Below the pieces are notes generated by a model. That model was not told where the DNA came from. It was given only the letters and a program-made list of their open reading frames with translations, and did not search any database. The translations under genes and the position numbers were made by a program. Shown one piece after another: positions 1-9,154 of a stretch of DNA of 64,000 nt. Position 1 is the first letter of the stretch. Each line of letters starts with the position of its first letter. This DNA comes from an uncultured Anaerolineae bacterium (lineage in GTDB: Bacteria; Chloroflexota; Anaerolineae; Aggregatilineales; Phototrophicaceae). The DNA is taken from positions 103,348 to 167,347 of the forward strand of contig CAKQCB010000008.1 of the NCBI GenBank assembly GCA_934216615.1. Direction: 5' to 3'.

Positions 1-2
1 TG

Positions 3-545
3 CCGGGTACAGTCTGGAGCGAGGAACACGGCGAACGCATCAACCTCTACTTCTCGCAGAGTAGGAAGGTGGATCATATCGAGCTGCTGCATGATGTGAC
101 CGAACAGCACATGGCCGACCTGCTGGATCGCTACGTCGGGCTGGACTGGGAACAGCGCTATGATGCGCTCGAAGCGATGCGTGAGGAGCAGAAGCAGATC
201 ACCGAGGCTGAGCCGCATGGGTACCACATCAGCGAGGATGGGCATCAAATACCGTTCTGGGGTGGTGTGCGCCAGGTGGACGAAGAGCACTGCGCTGTTG
301 GTTACTACATGCCATTTGTGGATGACGAGGGGGAGGTCAGCGTCCAGTTTCGTCCGGTTGCGGTGGGGCTGGACAGGCATTATGCCACTCAGTTGAGCGC
401 CGTTGTCGCCGAGCGGCTGCATCAGTATCCCGACGATCATCTGAGGCTCTATCAGGAGACGATCCGCATCCTGCTCGATGAGGAACATGAGGACATCCAG
501 CCGCCGCAGCCAACGGTAGAGCGATCATTCGACATTGATTTATAA
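3..545 (+). CDS. Hypothetical protein, 5' end outside window
   Basis: The reading frame is open from the first bases of the window (reads PGTVWSEEHGERINLYFSQ...), so the gene probably begins upstream. A GTG at 69 gives 158 residues, but its purine-rich stretch sits only about 2 nt before it, which makes it a poor start. The protein is acidic and soluble with no signal peptide or membrane segment, and I recognise no domain. It ends 66 nt before the PrimPol-helicase gene on the same strand and shares its high GC, so the two are probably in one transcription unit of the same mobile element. Function unknown. Confidence 0.6.
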   Translation, partial: PGTVWSEEHGERINLYFSQSRKVDHIELLHDVTEQHMADLLDRYVGLDWEQRYDALEAMREEQKQITEAEPHGYHISEDGHQIPFWGGVRQVDEEHCAVGYYMPFVDDEGEVSVQFRPVAVGLDRHYATQLSAVVAERLHQYPDDHLRLYQETIRILLDEEHEDIQPPQPTVERSFDIDL

Positions 546-611
546 ACGGAAACGGGGTGTGTCCGTCGCTCAACGCCACACCCCGCATCCTCATACGAAA
601 GTGAAGACAGT

Positions 612-3500
612 ATGACACAGAATATACCCGTCAGCAAGACGGACGAAATCACGCCAACAGATCGCCGCGCTTTTCTGCGAGCGTTGTACGGTTCTGCACC
701 GGATGACCTGTATCTCGAACTGCGCTGTATCCATCCTCAAAGGGGCGAGGTGCGGACGCTGTGGGGAAGGATGGGCGATAAGCGCGGACTTGCCGCTGTG
801 CTAAAGCAAGCGGATAAGCTCAATGGCGAGGGGTATGGTGTATATTTCGCGCCCTGCCTGCGTAAAGAGAAGAAGGGCAGTGCCGACTCTGCGACCTGGG
901 TTCCGGCGCTGTGGATCGACATCGACAGCACCGACCCGCGCAATCTGGAGAAACTGAAAACCTTCGACCCTACGCCGAGTTTCATCGTTTCCAGCGGGGG
1001 TGGCTGGCACGCGTACTGGCTATTGGAGCAGCCTTTCATGCTGGAAACCGACCAAGACAAGCAAAAGATCGCCGCTGTTCTGCGTGGGCTGTTTGCAACT
1101 CTGGACGGTGACCCGGGTTATGTGAAGTCCGTCGCCTCGGTGATGCGCTTGCCGGGATCGGTCAACACCAAACCAGAGCGCGGTGGCATAGCAGTGGCGA
1201 TTATCGAGAGCTATCCTGAGAGAAGATATTCGCTAAGCGCGTTCGCCTGGCTGGAAAGCGATGAGAGAGAGGAACGCATCGGGGATATGCGCGTGGTTAC
1301 GCTCAACAGCAATGGGCAACATCCGCTGCCGCCGCGCACGGAACAGTATCTCGCCAGTGGCGCGCACAACGGCAGCCGCAACGCCGAACTGTTTGCCGCT
1401 GCCTGTCAGCTTCGGGATGCCGGTTATAGCCAAAGTGATGCCGAACAAGAGTTAGTCGCACGGCATGTTGCCGATGGGGATGGGAGCGAGAACCCTGCTT
1501 CACGGGAGAAGGAAGCCAGAGCCACCATCGCCAGCGCCTACCGTCAGCCTCCCAGAGAGCCTATCGCTGCACCACGTCAGCAAGCAAGGGAGAAGGTTGC
1601 ACAGCTTGTAGGCAGTTATGCCCCGGATCAGCGCCGGGAACGTCCGACGGCGGAGCAGATCGCGGAGGCGGTGCAGGCGTGCGCGCATCTGAACGCGGTG
1701 GAATGGGCGGAGGAACGCCAGCGGCTGAAATCTGTCTGTGGGGACGGACTGCGGTTGGTAGATCTGGATCGCGTCTACCGCGAAGCGCGCCGCAGCCTGG
1801 AACGGCAGAGTCTGCCGAGCGAAGATCGCTACCTGATCACCGATGGCTGCATCGTTTACGAGAAAGTCACCGAACGCGGCGTGAACCGCCAGCGGATCGC
1901 CGACTGGACGGCGCAGGTGGTCGAACGCACATCGCGCATCGACGATGATGGACAGGTCGAGCACATGGTCAGGCTTGAACTCAGCCGTGAGGGGAAAACA
2001 CAGCCGCTGATCGTACCGAGCGAACTTTTTGGCGATGCCAACGCGCTTCAGCGCCACATCGCCCGGCAGGCCGGTGAACGCTTTACCGCCCGCACCGGCA
2101 TGAATAAACATCTGCCGATGGCGCTGCTGAGCCTGTCGGGGGAGTATCCCACCCGGACGACCTACCGCTTCATGGGCTGGACACAGATCAACGAACGCTG
2201 GGCGTATGTGACACCAAACCTCACGGTTAGCGCTGACGGTGTTTATGAACAAGCGCCGGAAGTGGAACTGGAAACCCGCCTGCGCGATTATGGTCTGCAT
2301 GAAACGGATTGGTCACAGAGCCTTGCCGCACTCGCGGCGCTGAAGGATACTCTGCCGGCTGACATCGCTCCCGCACTGATCGCTTATGCGGTTCTGCCGC
2401 TGGTACAGCGATTTTTCCCCACAGCCGCGCCTAAACCCGCGCTGCATCTGCAAGGCACGACTGGTACCGGAAAATCCGAAATTGCCTCATTGCTGTGCAG
2501 TTTCTATGGGCAGTTCACCCGTGACATGCCACCGGGGCAGTGGGGCGACACGGTGAATACGGTCGAGGCGCTGGGTTATTCGCTGGCGGATGCGCTCTAC
2601 TGGGTGGATGACTACAAAACGATCTACGCCGATGAGCGCACCTTCACCCGCTTTCTGCAAAGCTACTCGCGCGGCATGGGACGTGGACGCTTAACCCGTG
2701 AAGCCAGAATGAGACAGGAACGCCCCTGTCGCGGACACATCCTCAGCACCGGCGAGACCACGCTTGATGGCGAAGCATCCATCCTGGCTCGTATGATCGT
2801 GCTGAAGGTCGCGCCCTGGGGTGAACGCGATCCTAATGGGCAGGCGCTCAGGCAGGCTGATCAACTGCGCGAGTATCTCTCCGGATTTACGGCGCAGTTT
2901 GCCCGGTGGATCGCAGATCAGGCGGAAACCAATAATCTGACAGCAACGCTTTCTAAGGGCTTTGCCAGCAGCACACAGGGCTACCAGGACAAGCTGGCGA
3001 GCAAAGGTGTGCAGGCATCCACCGTCGGACGGCTGGTGCAGAACTGGGCGGTGCTGGTCACGACCTATCGTCTACTTCGTACTTTTCTGATGGAACGGGA
3101 TGCTGATGATGCCCTGCCTCCCTGGTGCGATACCATTCTGGATGGGGCACAGGCGATGCGTGAGGAACGCGCCGGTCTGCTGTTCCTGGACGGGCTTCAG
3201 CAGCTCCTCGCCAGCGGCGAACTGATGCTGGCAACCGACATGCGCCAGCCGGAAGAAGCGCGGCCTGGAACGACCATCGTCGGCTACAAGGACGGTCAGC
3301 ACGCACTGATCCTGCCCGATGTGGCGTATCGGGCTGTCGTGCGAATCCATCCGCTGAAGTTCAACACTGCCGCGATTGGCGCACAGCTTCAGGAGGACGG
3401 CTGGCTGATCCCCGGCACGAACAGCCTGACAGTGCAGCGACGTGTGCGCGGCATCCCGACGCGCTTCTGGCAGCTCAAAGCCGACTTCATCGAGATGTGA
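612..3500 (+). CDS. Primase-polymerase/helicase replication protein of a mobile element
   Basis: This 962-residue protein has two parts. Near residues 95-135 it reads LWIDIDSTDP and then SFIVSSGGGWHAYW, the pattern of archaeo-eukaryotic primase (PrimPol/RepB-like) domains with an acidic metal-binding DxD and a downstream SGxGxHxYW. Towards residues 610-640 is a P-loop, GTTGTGKSE, followed about 45 residues later by ALYWVDDYKT as a Walker B, with an arginine-rich stretch beyond, as in DUF927-like or superfamily 3-type helicases of plasmids and phages. The combination points to replication initiation of an integrated element or plasmid. A strong terminator-like hairpin follows at 3552-3598. Exact family not certain. 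Confidence 0.7.
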   Translation: MTQNIPVSKTDEITPTDRRAFLRALYGSAPDDLYLELRCIHPQRGEVRTLWGRMGDKRGLAAVLKQADKLNGEGYGVYFAPCLRKEKKGSADSATWVPALWIDIDSTDPRNLEKLKTFDPTPSFIVSSGGGWHAYWLLEQPFMLETDQDKQKIAAVLRGLFATLDGDPGYVKSVASVMRLPGSVNTKPERGGIAVAIIESYPERRYSLSAFAWLESDEREERIGDMRVVTLNSNGQHPLPPRTEQYLASGAHNGSRNAELFAAACQLRDAGYSQSDAEQELVARHVADGDGSENPASREKEARATIASAYRQPPREPIAAPRQQAREKVAQLVGSYAPDQRRERPTAEQIAEAVQACAHLNAVEWAEERQRLKSVCGDGLRLVDLDRVYREARRSLERQSLPSEDRYLITDGCIVYEKVTERGVNRQRIADWTAQVVERTSRIDDDGQVEHMVRLELSREGKTQPLIVPSELFGDANALQRHIARQAGERFTARTGMNKHLPMALLSLSGEYPTRTTYRFMGWTQINERWAYVTPNLTVSADGVYEQAPEVELETRLRDYGLHETDWSQSLAALAALKDTLPADIAPALIAYAVLPLVQRFFPTAAPKPALHLQGTTGTGKSEIASLLCSFYGQFTRDMPPGQWGDTVNTVEALGYSLADALYWVDDYKTIYADERTFTRFLQSYSRGMGRGRLTREARMRQERPCRGHILSTGETTLDGEASILARMIVLKVAPWGERDPNGQALRQADQLREYLSGFTAQFARWIADQAETNNLTATLSKGFASSTQGYQDKLASKGVQASTVGRLVQNWAVLVTTYRLLRTFLMERDADDALPPWCDTILDGAQAMREERAGLLFLDGLQQLLASGELMLATDMRQPEEARPGTTIVGYKDGQHALILPDVAYRAVVRIHPLKFNTAAIGAQLQEDGWLIPGTNSLTVQRRVRGIPTRFWQLKADFIEM

Positions 3501-3551
3501 CGCCTGTGACGCTGTTTCATCAACGCGATTGGTTTCATCGCATAGAGAAGG

Positions 3552-3598
3552 AAAGCACTTGTTTCACTTGTGACAGTGTTTCACAAAACAGGTGCTTT
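3552..3598. terminator. Bidirectional terminator-like inverted repeat
   Basis: Arms AAAGCACTTGTTT (3552-3564) and AAACAGGTGCTTT (3586-3598) pair with one G-T position. A T run follows on the plus strand and an A run precedes it. The element lies between two convergent genes, the PrimPol-helicase and the secreted propeller protein, and can serve both. Confidence 0.7.
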
Positions 3599-5110
3599 TT
3601 ATTCCCCCTGCGGCTGAGTTGCATTGTCTATCTCAGCGAGAATATCCGTCACAGCATACACCTTCCAACCGTTGACGTTGCGTGCACGCAGATAAACTCC
3701 GTCTTCGGTGAATTCCAGTGCAAAACCCTGCGAGTTGAGCCGTAACCGCTGGGCAAACGTTCCATCATCCTGTTGTATCCAGAGGGTCGTGTAGTTCTCA
3801 AAATAGCCGTGGAAGGTCGCCAGCAAATCCTGGACTTCAAGATAGACAGCAGCCACCGGCAGGCCGTCTGGAAACGATGAGTTTGAGGTGTATGGACAGC
3901 TCACATCCCTTAATCTGAACCGTGTTGTGTTTGCCGTGGTGTCCACAATCTCGGCTGTCCCACGTTCGCCGCAGCGTAACCGAAAATTGACATCCGGCAT
4001 CATACTCACCGCGAACACCTGTTGCTCTTCGTCGTGCTCAATCCGCACCGGATCAAGCTGCACTGGCGTTGGCGATCCCGATGGAAGCAAGTTGACATCA
4101 ACGTATTCCGGTAACCACTCGATGCACGGAGGAAAATCCCACGAGCAGCCGCCAAGTTCCCGCCAGAGTTCGCCAGCACTGTCGGTCACGCCCATGACCG
4201 CAGCAAAGCAACCGCCGCCAGCTATCAGCGTGCCGGTCAGCGTGATAATATGCTGCTCATCCTCGCTCCACACAAACCCCCGGCAGATCGTTCCCTGACT
4301 GTGCCGGGGAAGTTCAACCGTTTCACCGGTGTGTGTGTCCGTTAACGCAGTATCCCTCGCGCCTTCGGCTTCGTAGCGTCCACTGGGCGACACGCCGTAG
4401 GCAGCGTAGTAGTCGGGTAAAACCTGCTCTGCTGGCGTATAGTGCGAGTTGAATGCTTCACGCGTTGCGGGCAAGCGGAGAACGGTACCATCAAGCATCA
4501 TGGTTATTTCAAAGTAGCGATCGGATAAGCGAACTTCCTGCGGGCCTGCAAAAAAGCGAATACGATCCTGCTCCAGCTCCCAGAGGATATCGGCAGCGCC
4601 GTAAGCGAACGCGCCGAATTCTGCCACGACAGCCTGATGCTCAGGATCAATCAACCAGTAGAACAGGCTGAGGATAGGCGACAAGGTTGTGCGAGAGTCA
4701 CCGCCAATGCTGCCGACGATCAGCAGAATATCCTCATTCGGTGCCCATTCCATGAGATGGACACCACCGATAAACCGAGTGAGCCATTCAACAGCAGGAT
4801 CACCACGACTATTCATCAGATACGCTCCTGCTGATGTGACGTAATAATCGCCGTAGTTCATCCCGAAGGCCGCAAAATAACGCCCGGAAGGTGACCAACC
4901 AGGGCCAGCAAGCCCCGTCATTCCCGGTGGAATCACCTCAGCCCCGATATGGCGGCTGTCGGTGCCGTCGGCGCGCTCGATGATGATGCCGCCTAGCATC
5001 CGTGAGTAGTAATAGAGGTAAGGCGGCTCATCGTCAGTTTGCGCCTGAGAGATGGATATAGAACCTGCCAGAGTTAATACAACCGGCAATAACCAACATA
5101 GTCTTTGCAT
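3599..5110 (-). CDS. Secreted beta-propeller-like protein
   Basis: The 503-residue protein starts with a clear Sec signal peptide: MQRLCW, a hydrophobic core LLPVVLTLAGSI, then SQAQT as cleavage region. The mature part has recurring 'WSPSGRYFAAFG', 'WAPNEDILLIVG', 'VSPSGRYEAEG' and 'WSEDEQHIITLTG' segments, typical of TolB/WD40-type propeller blades. Several cysteine pairs in the second half suit an exported location. It resembles, at lower similarity, the tandem propeller genes at 20.9-24.7 kb. Its stop codon sits at the edge of the convergent terminator. Ligand and role unknown. Confidence 0.65.
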   Translation of the reverse strand: MQRLCWLLPVVLTLAGSISISQAQTDDEPPYLYYYSRMLGGIIIERADGTDSRHIGAEVIPPGMTGLAGPGWSPSGRYFAAFGMNYGDYYVTSAGAYLMNSRGDPAVEWLTRFIGGVHLMEWAPNEDILLIVGSIGGDSRTTLSPILSLFYWLIDPEHQAVVAEFGAFAYGAADILWELEQDRIRFFAGPQEVRLSDRYFEITMMLDGTVLRLPATREAFNSHYTPAEQVLPDYYAAYGVSPSGRYEAEGARDTALTDTHTGETVELPRHSQGTICRGFVWSEDEQHIITLTGTLIAGGGCFAAVMGVTDSAGELWRELGGCSWDFPPCIEWLPEYVDVNLLPSGSPTPVQLDPVRIEHDEEQQVFAVSMMPDVNFRLRCGERGTAEIVDTTANTTRFRLRDVSCPYTSNSSFPDGLPVAAVYLEVQDLLATFHGYFENYTTLWIQQDDGTFAQRLRLNSQGFALEFTEDGVYLRARNVNGWKVYAVTDILAEIDNATQPQGE

Positions 5111-5572
5111 CAGCAGACCTCCACGACACTATGCTACGAGCCTATCAGATGAAAGTTGATTCTGCATCGTCGGTTACATGGCGGTTGACCTGCGCCTGGG
5201 TGATTTGCGTCACAGGTGAAACAGCCGTACCTGTCACAGCGGCGCTTTTGCGCTTGTAGAAGTTGAAAAATGAGCGTGTTTCCGATGATGCGTTGAATGG
5301 CAAAATTCCCCTTGTTTCAGTTGTGACAGCGTGACGTTCATTATCGCTCTCTCCTCGCACTACCGCCGACGCGGCGAGTGTGCAGCGCGGGCTTCCTCCC
5401 AGTCAAACACCGGCAGCAGTACGCCAGTACCACCGTTCCGGCGGTACTGCCGAACCACCGCCTCTCGCTACGCTCATGTTTGACTGGTGCCCTCCTCTGC
5501 GCTGCCCCGGTTCAGCCGAGCGGTAGCGCTCAGCGTGCTGGCGCATCCAGCGGTTCAGAGGGGAGTATCCTC
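5111..5572. other. Non-coding region with repeated motif and nested inverted repeats
   Basis: No convincing gene here. The motif TGTTTCA-N2-TGTGAC occurs at 5313-5327 and, reversed, at 5209-5223, with a third copy at 3560-3574. From 5382 to 5505 there are nested perfect inverted repeats: GCAGCGC (5382-5388) with GCGCTGC (5499-5505); CCAGTCAAACA (5399-5409) with TGTTTGACTGG (5477-5487); and an inner CGGCAG/CAGTAC set that pairs with 5439-5452. This could be a replication origin of the element, a recombination site, or a structured leader of the sigma-like gene that follows. Confidence 0.45.
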
Positions 5573-6463
5573 ATGCACGATTTAACAGCTTGTGACAACA
5601 ACCGTTTTGGTATTCGTCCGTTTCCGCGTGTTGCGACCTATCCCACCACATGGAACGGTGAGATGACCTTCGAGCAAATCGCGGAGGACATTCGTCCACG
5701 CGCAGCGAAGATGCTCCTGCGTCAGTATCGTGTCTGGGCACAAGACCTTGATGACTGCCTGCAAAACGGGCTGATGTACGTCTGGGAGCAGCTCGCCGCT
5801 GACCGTGATTTCCTCGCTAAGAAAAGTCGGTTTGAAGCGGCGGTCATCGTTTGCTATCGGTCAAAATCTACCAGCATTCGCAAACAGAATCTTCGCTACG
5901 AGTACATGGAAGACTTCTGGGCAAAGCACGACTTCAAGCATCCCGAAGAGATGCGGATCGGTGGCTTGGAGCGCTTCAAGATCGCCGGTGAACGCTGGGC
6001 AACTTGGGCAACGCTCACGGACATCCGCATCGACATCGAACGCGCTGTATTGACCGTTTACGACCAGGTGAAGGACGATCCTGCTGGATTGCTGGCACTC
6101 TACGCCGCGACGACATCGGCTACCAGCAAAGACCTCGCGTATATCGTGCCGGGTAAAGGTGAAGACGCCATCCGCTGGCGGACGGCGGCCATTCGCAATC
6201 AGCTTCGCGGGATGTTGGGCACGCTCCAGCGTGAACAACCGACCTGGCGCGAGAAGTTCGATGCGGGCGAGATCGAGCCAGCGATGAAGCTGCTGGAACG
6301 GCATCCACAACATGACATCAAGTATGCCGCCATTCGCGGACTGATCGAAGGCAAGAGTTCACGGCAGGCGGCGCAGGCGTTTGGGCACAACATTAACACG
6401 CTACAATTCCATCGCCGACGGGCGAACAAGGAACTGGCGCGGGTCTATGGCTGTACTGCATGA
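5573..6463 (+). CDS. Sigma-70-like protein
   Basis: I chose the ATG at 5573 because AGAGGGGAG sits 8 nt upstream; a longer frame upstream would run through the inverted-repeat region. The 296-residue product has RQYRVWAQDLDDCLQNGLMYVWEQL in its first quarter, which resembles sigma region 2 (DDLLQEG...W). Its C-terminus, GLIEGKSSRQAAQAFG then RRRANKEL, resembles the region 4 helix-turn-helix. The middle is unlike standard sigma factors, so it may be an element-encoded sigma-like or replication/transfer regulator. High GC like the preceding genes. A strong terminator follows. Confidence 0.5.
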   Translation: MHDLTACDNNRFGIRPFPRVATYPTTWNGEMTFEQIAEDIRPRAAKMLLRQYRVWAQDLDDCLQNGLMYVWEQLAADRDFLAKKSRFEAAVIVCYRSKSTSIRKQNLRYEYMEDFWAKHDFKHPEEMRIGGLERFKIAGERWATWATLTDIRIDIERAVLTVYDQVKDDPAGLLALYAATTSATSKDLAYIVPGKGEDAIRWRTAAIRNQLRGMLGTLQREQPTWREKFDAGEIEPAMKLLERHPQHDIKYAAIRGLIEGKSSRQAAQAFGHNINTLQFHRRRANKELARVYGCTA

Positions 6464-6483
6464 GGGCAGCCGTTTTCATTTTA

Positions 6484-6518
6484 ATGGCTGGTGAGTGTTT
6501 GCCAGCCATATTTTTTTT
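6484..6518 (+). terminator. Rho-independent terminator
   Basis: Perfect 8-bp stem ATGGCTGG (6484-6491)/CCAGCCAT (6502-6509) with a 10-nt loop and a run of eight Ts. It closes the sigma-like gene and marks the drop in GC at the start of the defence island. Confidence 0.85.
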
Positions 6519-6664
6519 GTGATACAATCATTGGTCGTTTGTAAACAAATCCATCTCTGTATCATTTCTGCAAATGGTAAATTCATAACCTTTACCGATA
6601 CAGAGAACTTTAAGTGCTATTGTTATTTAAAAGACGTTGTACTTTAGAGGGTAGAGTTTGCCGC

Positions 6665-7630
6665 ATGACACACATCCCTTCAAGTCTGGGATATATACAA
6701 GGCGGAAGGTGTCAGCCACTGCCAACTTGGTGTACCCAATATATTGAGTTTGGGATGCAAATTACTCAAACTGAAAGGGGAAAAATCAGATCTATCGTTG
6801 CTTTAGCTATTCCAATGCGTGCCTATGCAAGCATGTTCGTGGCTTTAGGGATCGTATTAGCGAATTCAAACAAGTCACAAATTTCTGAGGAGTATTTTCA
6901 ATTTATTGTGTCACAGCCAATTGGAACGTCCGTAGTATATCAGACAAAGCACAGAAAACTGCGTGGAGTTATTGAAAGATTTTATGACAAGGACGGACAG
7001 ATACATATTTGTATTTCAACGGGTAAGCGGGAAAGCATCCAATTTCCGCTAAAAGAAAACGTATCCAAACTCCTTATCGCTGAAAGAGATTTTAGGCTAC
7101 CAAACTACCAAAAAGGCAGCAAGGTAGAGTTAGAAACTGATTTTATAAAGGCTTGCATTCAGGAACCGCGATCCTTTGTCACCCAAACCCAATTAGATTG
7201 CTTGATAGTTACTCAACTTTCACTCTTTCGCATTGAAGCAACCGAAACTATTCTAGCCTTAGAAGACGGTAAAAATATTCTTCAAGGAAAGCCTCAAGAT
7301 ATTTTACGAGCAGAACAGTTACTTGGAGCAAATGAAGCTTATCGATGCCAAATTTTGCCTGTATCTACTGAAACTGATTTAGATATTCCTTTGGAAATCC
7401 AAAATCCTCCCATTGTTATTTTTGATGGCTCCAATGCCTATCTGAGGCATCACCCAAAATGGTTGATGAGTCATCAAATTGTTGTGCTAGATCGTACTGA
7501 GAGAGCATTTCAAGATGCTGTGGATAGTGTGAATCAAAGGTACACACGAAGGGCAGAGAGTAAGCACGGTAAACTTAACTTTGATTTGCCGTACGGAGTA
7601 GAAGCAATAGTATTTCAGGATGAGATTTAA
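6665..7630 (+). CDS. Unknown defence-island protein 1 (possible DrmE N-terminal half)
   Basis: A GTG at 6614 would extend the frame, but the ATG at 6665 (MTHIPSSLGYIQ) is the more likely start, giving about 321 residues. I recognise no catalytic motif. The stretch SIVALAIPMRAYASMFVALG is hydrophobic, and the C-terminal part contains PPIVIFDGSNAYL. Its stop overlaps the next start (TAATG), so translation of the two is coupled. Position upstream of drmA-drmB-drmMII, in the place where class 2 DISARM carries drmE, and a summed length with the next gene near that of DrmE suggest the two may be a split DrmE. That is inference only. Confidence 0.5.
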   Translation: MTHIPSSLGYIQGGRCQPLPTWCTQYIEFGMQITQTERGKIRSIVALAIPMRAYASMFVALGIVLANSNKSQISEEYFQFIVSQPIGTSVVYQTKHRKLRGVIERFYDKDGQIHICISTGKRESIQFPLKENVSKLLIAERDFRLPNYQKGSKVELETDFIKACIQEPRSFVTQTQLDCLIVTQLSLFRIEATETILALEDGKNILQGKPQDILRAEQLLGANEAYRCQILPVSTETDLDIPLEIQNPPIVIFDGSNAYLRHHPKWLMSHQIVVLDRTERAFQDAVDSVNQRYTRRAESKHGKLNFDLPYGVEAIVFQDEI

Positions 7631-9153
7631 TGAGCCTTCCAACTCTGGAACAAGTAGACACCATTTATCAATGTGCTGCTCATTATACGATTCAGCGACA
7701 TCGGGTCAAATATAGTGAATTTGGTCAGTTTTGTCTGAAATTGAATATGTTGAAGGATCAGATTGGTGAGTTGGCGAGCGATCCATATTGGCAGAAATAC
7801 TTCAGCGATTTGCGTCGCTTCCGATTTGGGCTTACGGCAGCCCCATTTCTAAATGAATATCGTGATCAGAGAATCTTGGAAATCTATGATGGATTATCAA
7901 ATCATCTAAAACATTGTAGGGCAATTTATCCCGATTTTGCTCAACCAGCACTAGAACTACTTAATTTACTTAAGCGAATGTATCAGGATGACATGAATCC
8001 CCTGCTCAACAAACTTGTAGAGCTTAGTGGATCGTATCAAAGTGTAGCATGGATCATAAAGGAATCGCGGTTAATTCCGCATGTGGATGATGTAATACAG
8101 ATGTACCCTGACCTGCTACATCGAGTTCAAGCAGTTCATTACACGCAGATGGTTTCTGATAATTGTTTTGACAGTGTTATCACGATTGGCTCGCCTAAGT
8201 GGTTTCCAAATAGCATTTACACAGCTCCTAGAGCCTATGAGGTGCATATAGTGCAATTCAGTTGGATGCGCGACTATTGGAAATTGCCTGAAACGTTTGT
8301 TGCCCAATACACGTCTGCTCGTTCCAAACGCACCAGTTTTACTGATCATCAGCCTGTGGAAGATTTGGGAATAACTTCTGAAAGTTTATTGCTTACCATT
8401 GAAAATGAGGCTTTAGCAGTTTATACAAGTCGAGATGGACATCGAGATTACGAAGAAATTGAAGCAAGATGTGTTGTTTTGGAAGGGGAGCAAGCCATAT
8501 TTGTTGAGGCAGACGATTCAACAAATGTATTGATCATTGACCTTGATGAACATGATGACAATCGGGTTAAACCAATTTCGGTGTGGGAATTGAAACCCGG
8601 AACTTTCATTTTAGTTCGTACAAGTGGTGGTGGGGATTATATCGTTCCTATTGCGGACCAAATTATGGGAGCAGAGGCGAGTTTAGTCCGTCAACGGCAG
8701 CATGAATGGAAAAGTCGCCTGAAAGAGTACGTGATCAAACACGGTTTGCTCAAAACAAGTATTGATCTGTTAGATCTTGGGTCAGATATTGCCAATGAGA
8801 TAAATGTCAGAAATTGGATTTTTCCCAGAAACATAAAAACCCGTAGCCAAAAGGACTTTCTTGCGATAATGCGATTAGTAGGACTTGAGACTCAAGCCAA
8901 AGAATATTGGAATAGCATGGAATTTATTGGTAGTGCCCATCGTAAAGCGGGTTATCGATTACGCGAAGTACTACTCCACCAAGTTGATAAGATTTCGCCT
9001 GACGAATTTAAGCGGAACGGGAAGATCGAATTCAAATTTGCGGAAAATGATGAAGATGCAGGACTAACTGCATTTCGCGTTGAGGATATTCTGGCAAAAA
9101 CCTATAAAGTCTCTTTTTCACGAATTGGTGTTCCTTTTAGACTGGGCAACTAA
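7630..9153 (+). CDS. Unknown defence-island protein 2 (possible DrmE C-terminal half)
   Basis: The 507-residue protein begins with a mostly helical first half. A beta-rich second half contains VWELKPGTFILVRTSGGG and then ADQIMGAEASLVRQRQHEWKSRL, a pattern I associate loosely with DrmE-type proteins. It has no visible nuclease or ATPase motif. The start overlaps the previous stop by one base, and the NERD-helicase ATG follows one base after its stop, so all three are co-translated. It has the low GC of the island. Function unknown; the DrmE link is a guess from position and texture. Confidence 0.5.
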   Translation: MSLPTLEQVDTIYQCAAHYTIQRHRVKYSEFGQFCLKLNMLKDQIGELASDPYWQKYFSDLRRFRFGLTAAPFLNEYRDQRILEIYDGLSNHLKHCRAIYPDFAQPALELLNLLKRMYQDDMNPLLNKLVELSGSYQSVAWIIKESRLIPHVDDVIQMYPDLLHRVQAVHYTQMVSDNCFDSVITIGSPKWFPNSIYTAPRAYEVHIVQFSWMRDYWKLPETFVAQYTSARSKRTSFTDHQPVEDLGITSESLLLTIENEALAVYTSRDGHRDYEEIEARCVVLEGEQAIFVEADDSTNVLIIDLDEHDDNRVKPISVWELKPGTFILVRTSGGGDYIVPIADQIMGAEASLVRQRQHEWKSRLKEYVIKHGLLKTSIDLLDLGSDIANEINVRNWIFPRNIKTRSQKDFLAIMRLVGLETQAKEYWNSMEFIGSAHRKAGYRLREVLLHQVDKISPDEFKRNGKIEFKFAENDEDAGLTAFRVEDILAKTYKVSFSRIGVPFRLGN

Positions 9154-9154
9154 T

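Noticed and set aside
5145..5360. A minus-strand frame of 71 codons
   Set aside because: It covers the repeated motifs, has no recognisable domain, and a biased composition; I treat it as chance.
6614..6664. Upstream GTG start with GTGCTAT...TTATTTAA text resembling the CRISPR repeat end
   Set aside because: The similarity is short and interrupted, and the ATG at 6665 is a better start; I regard the match as chance.
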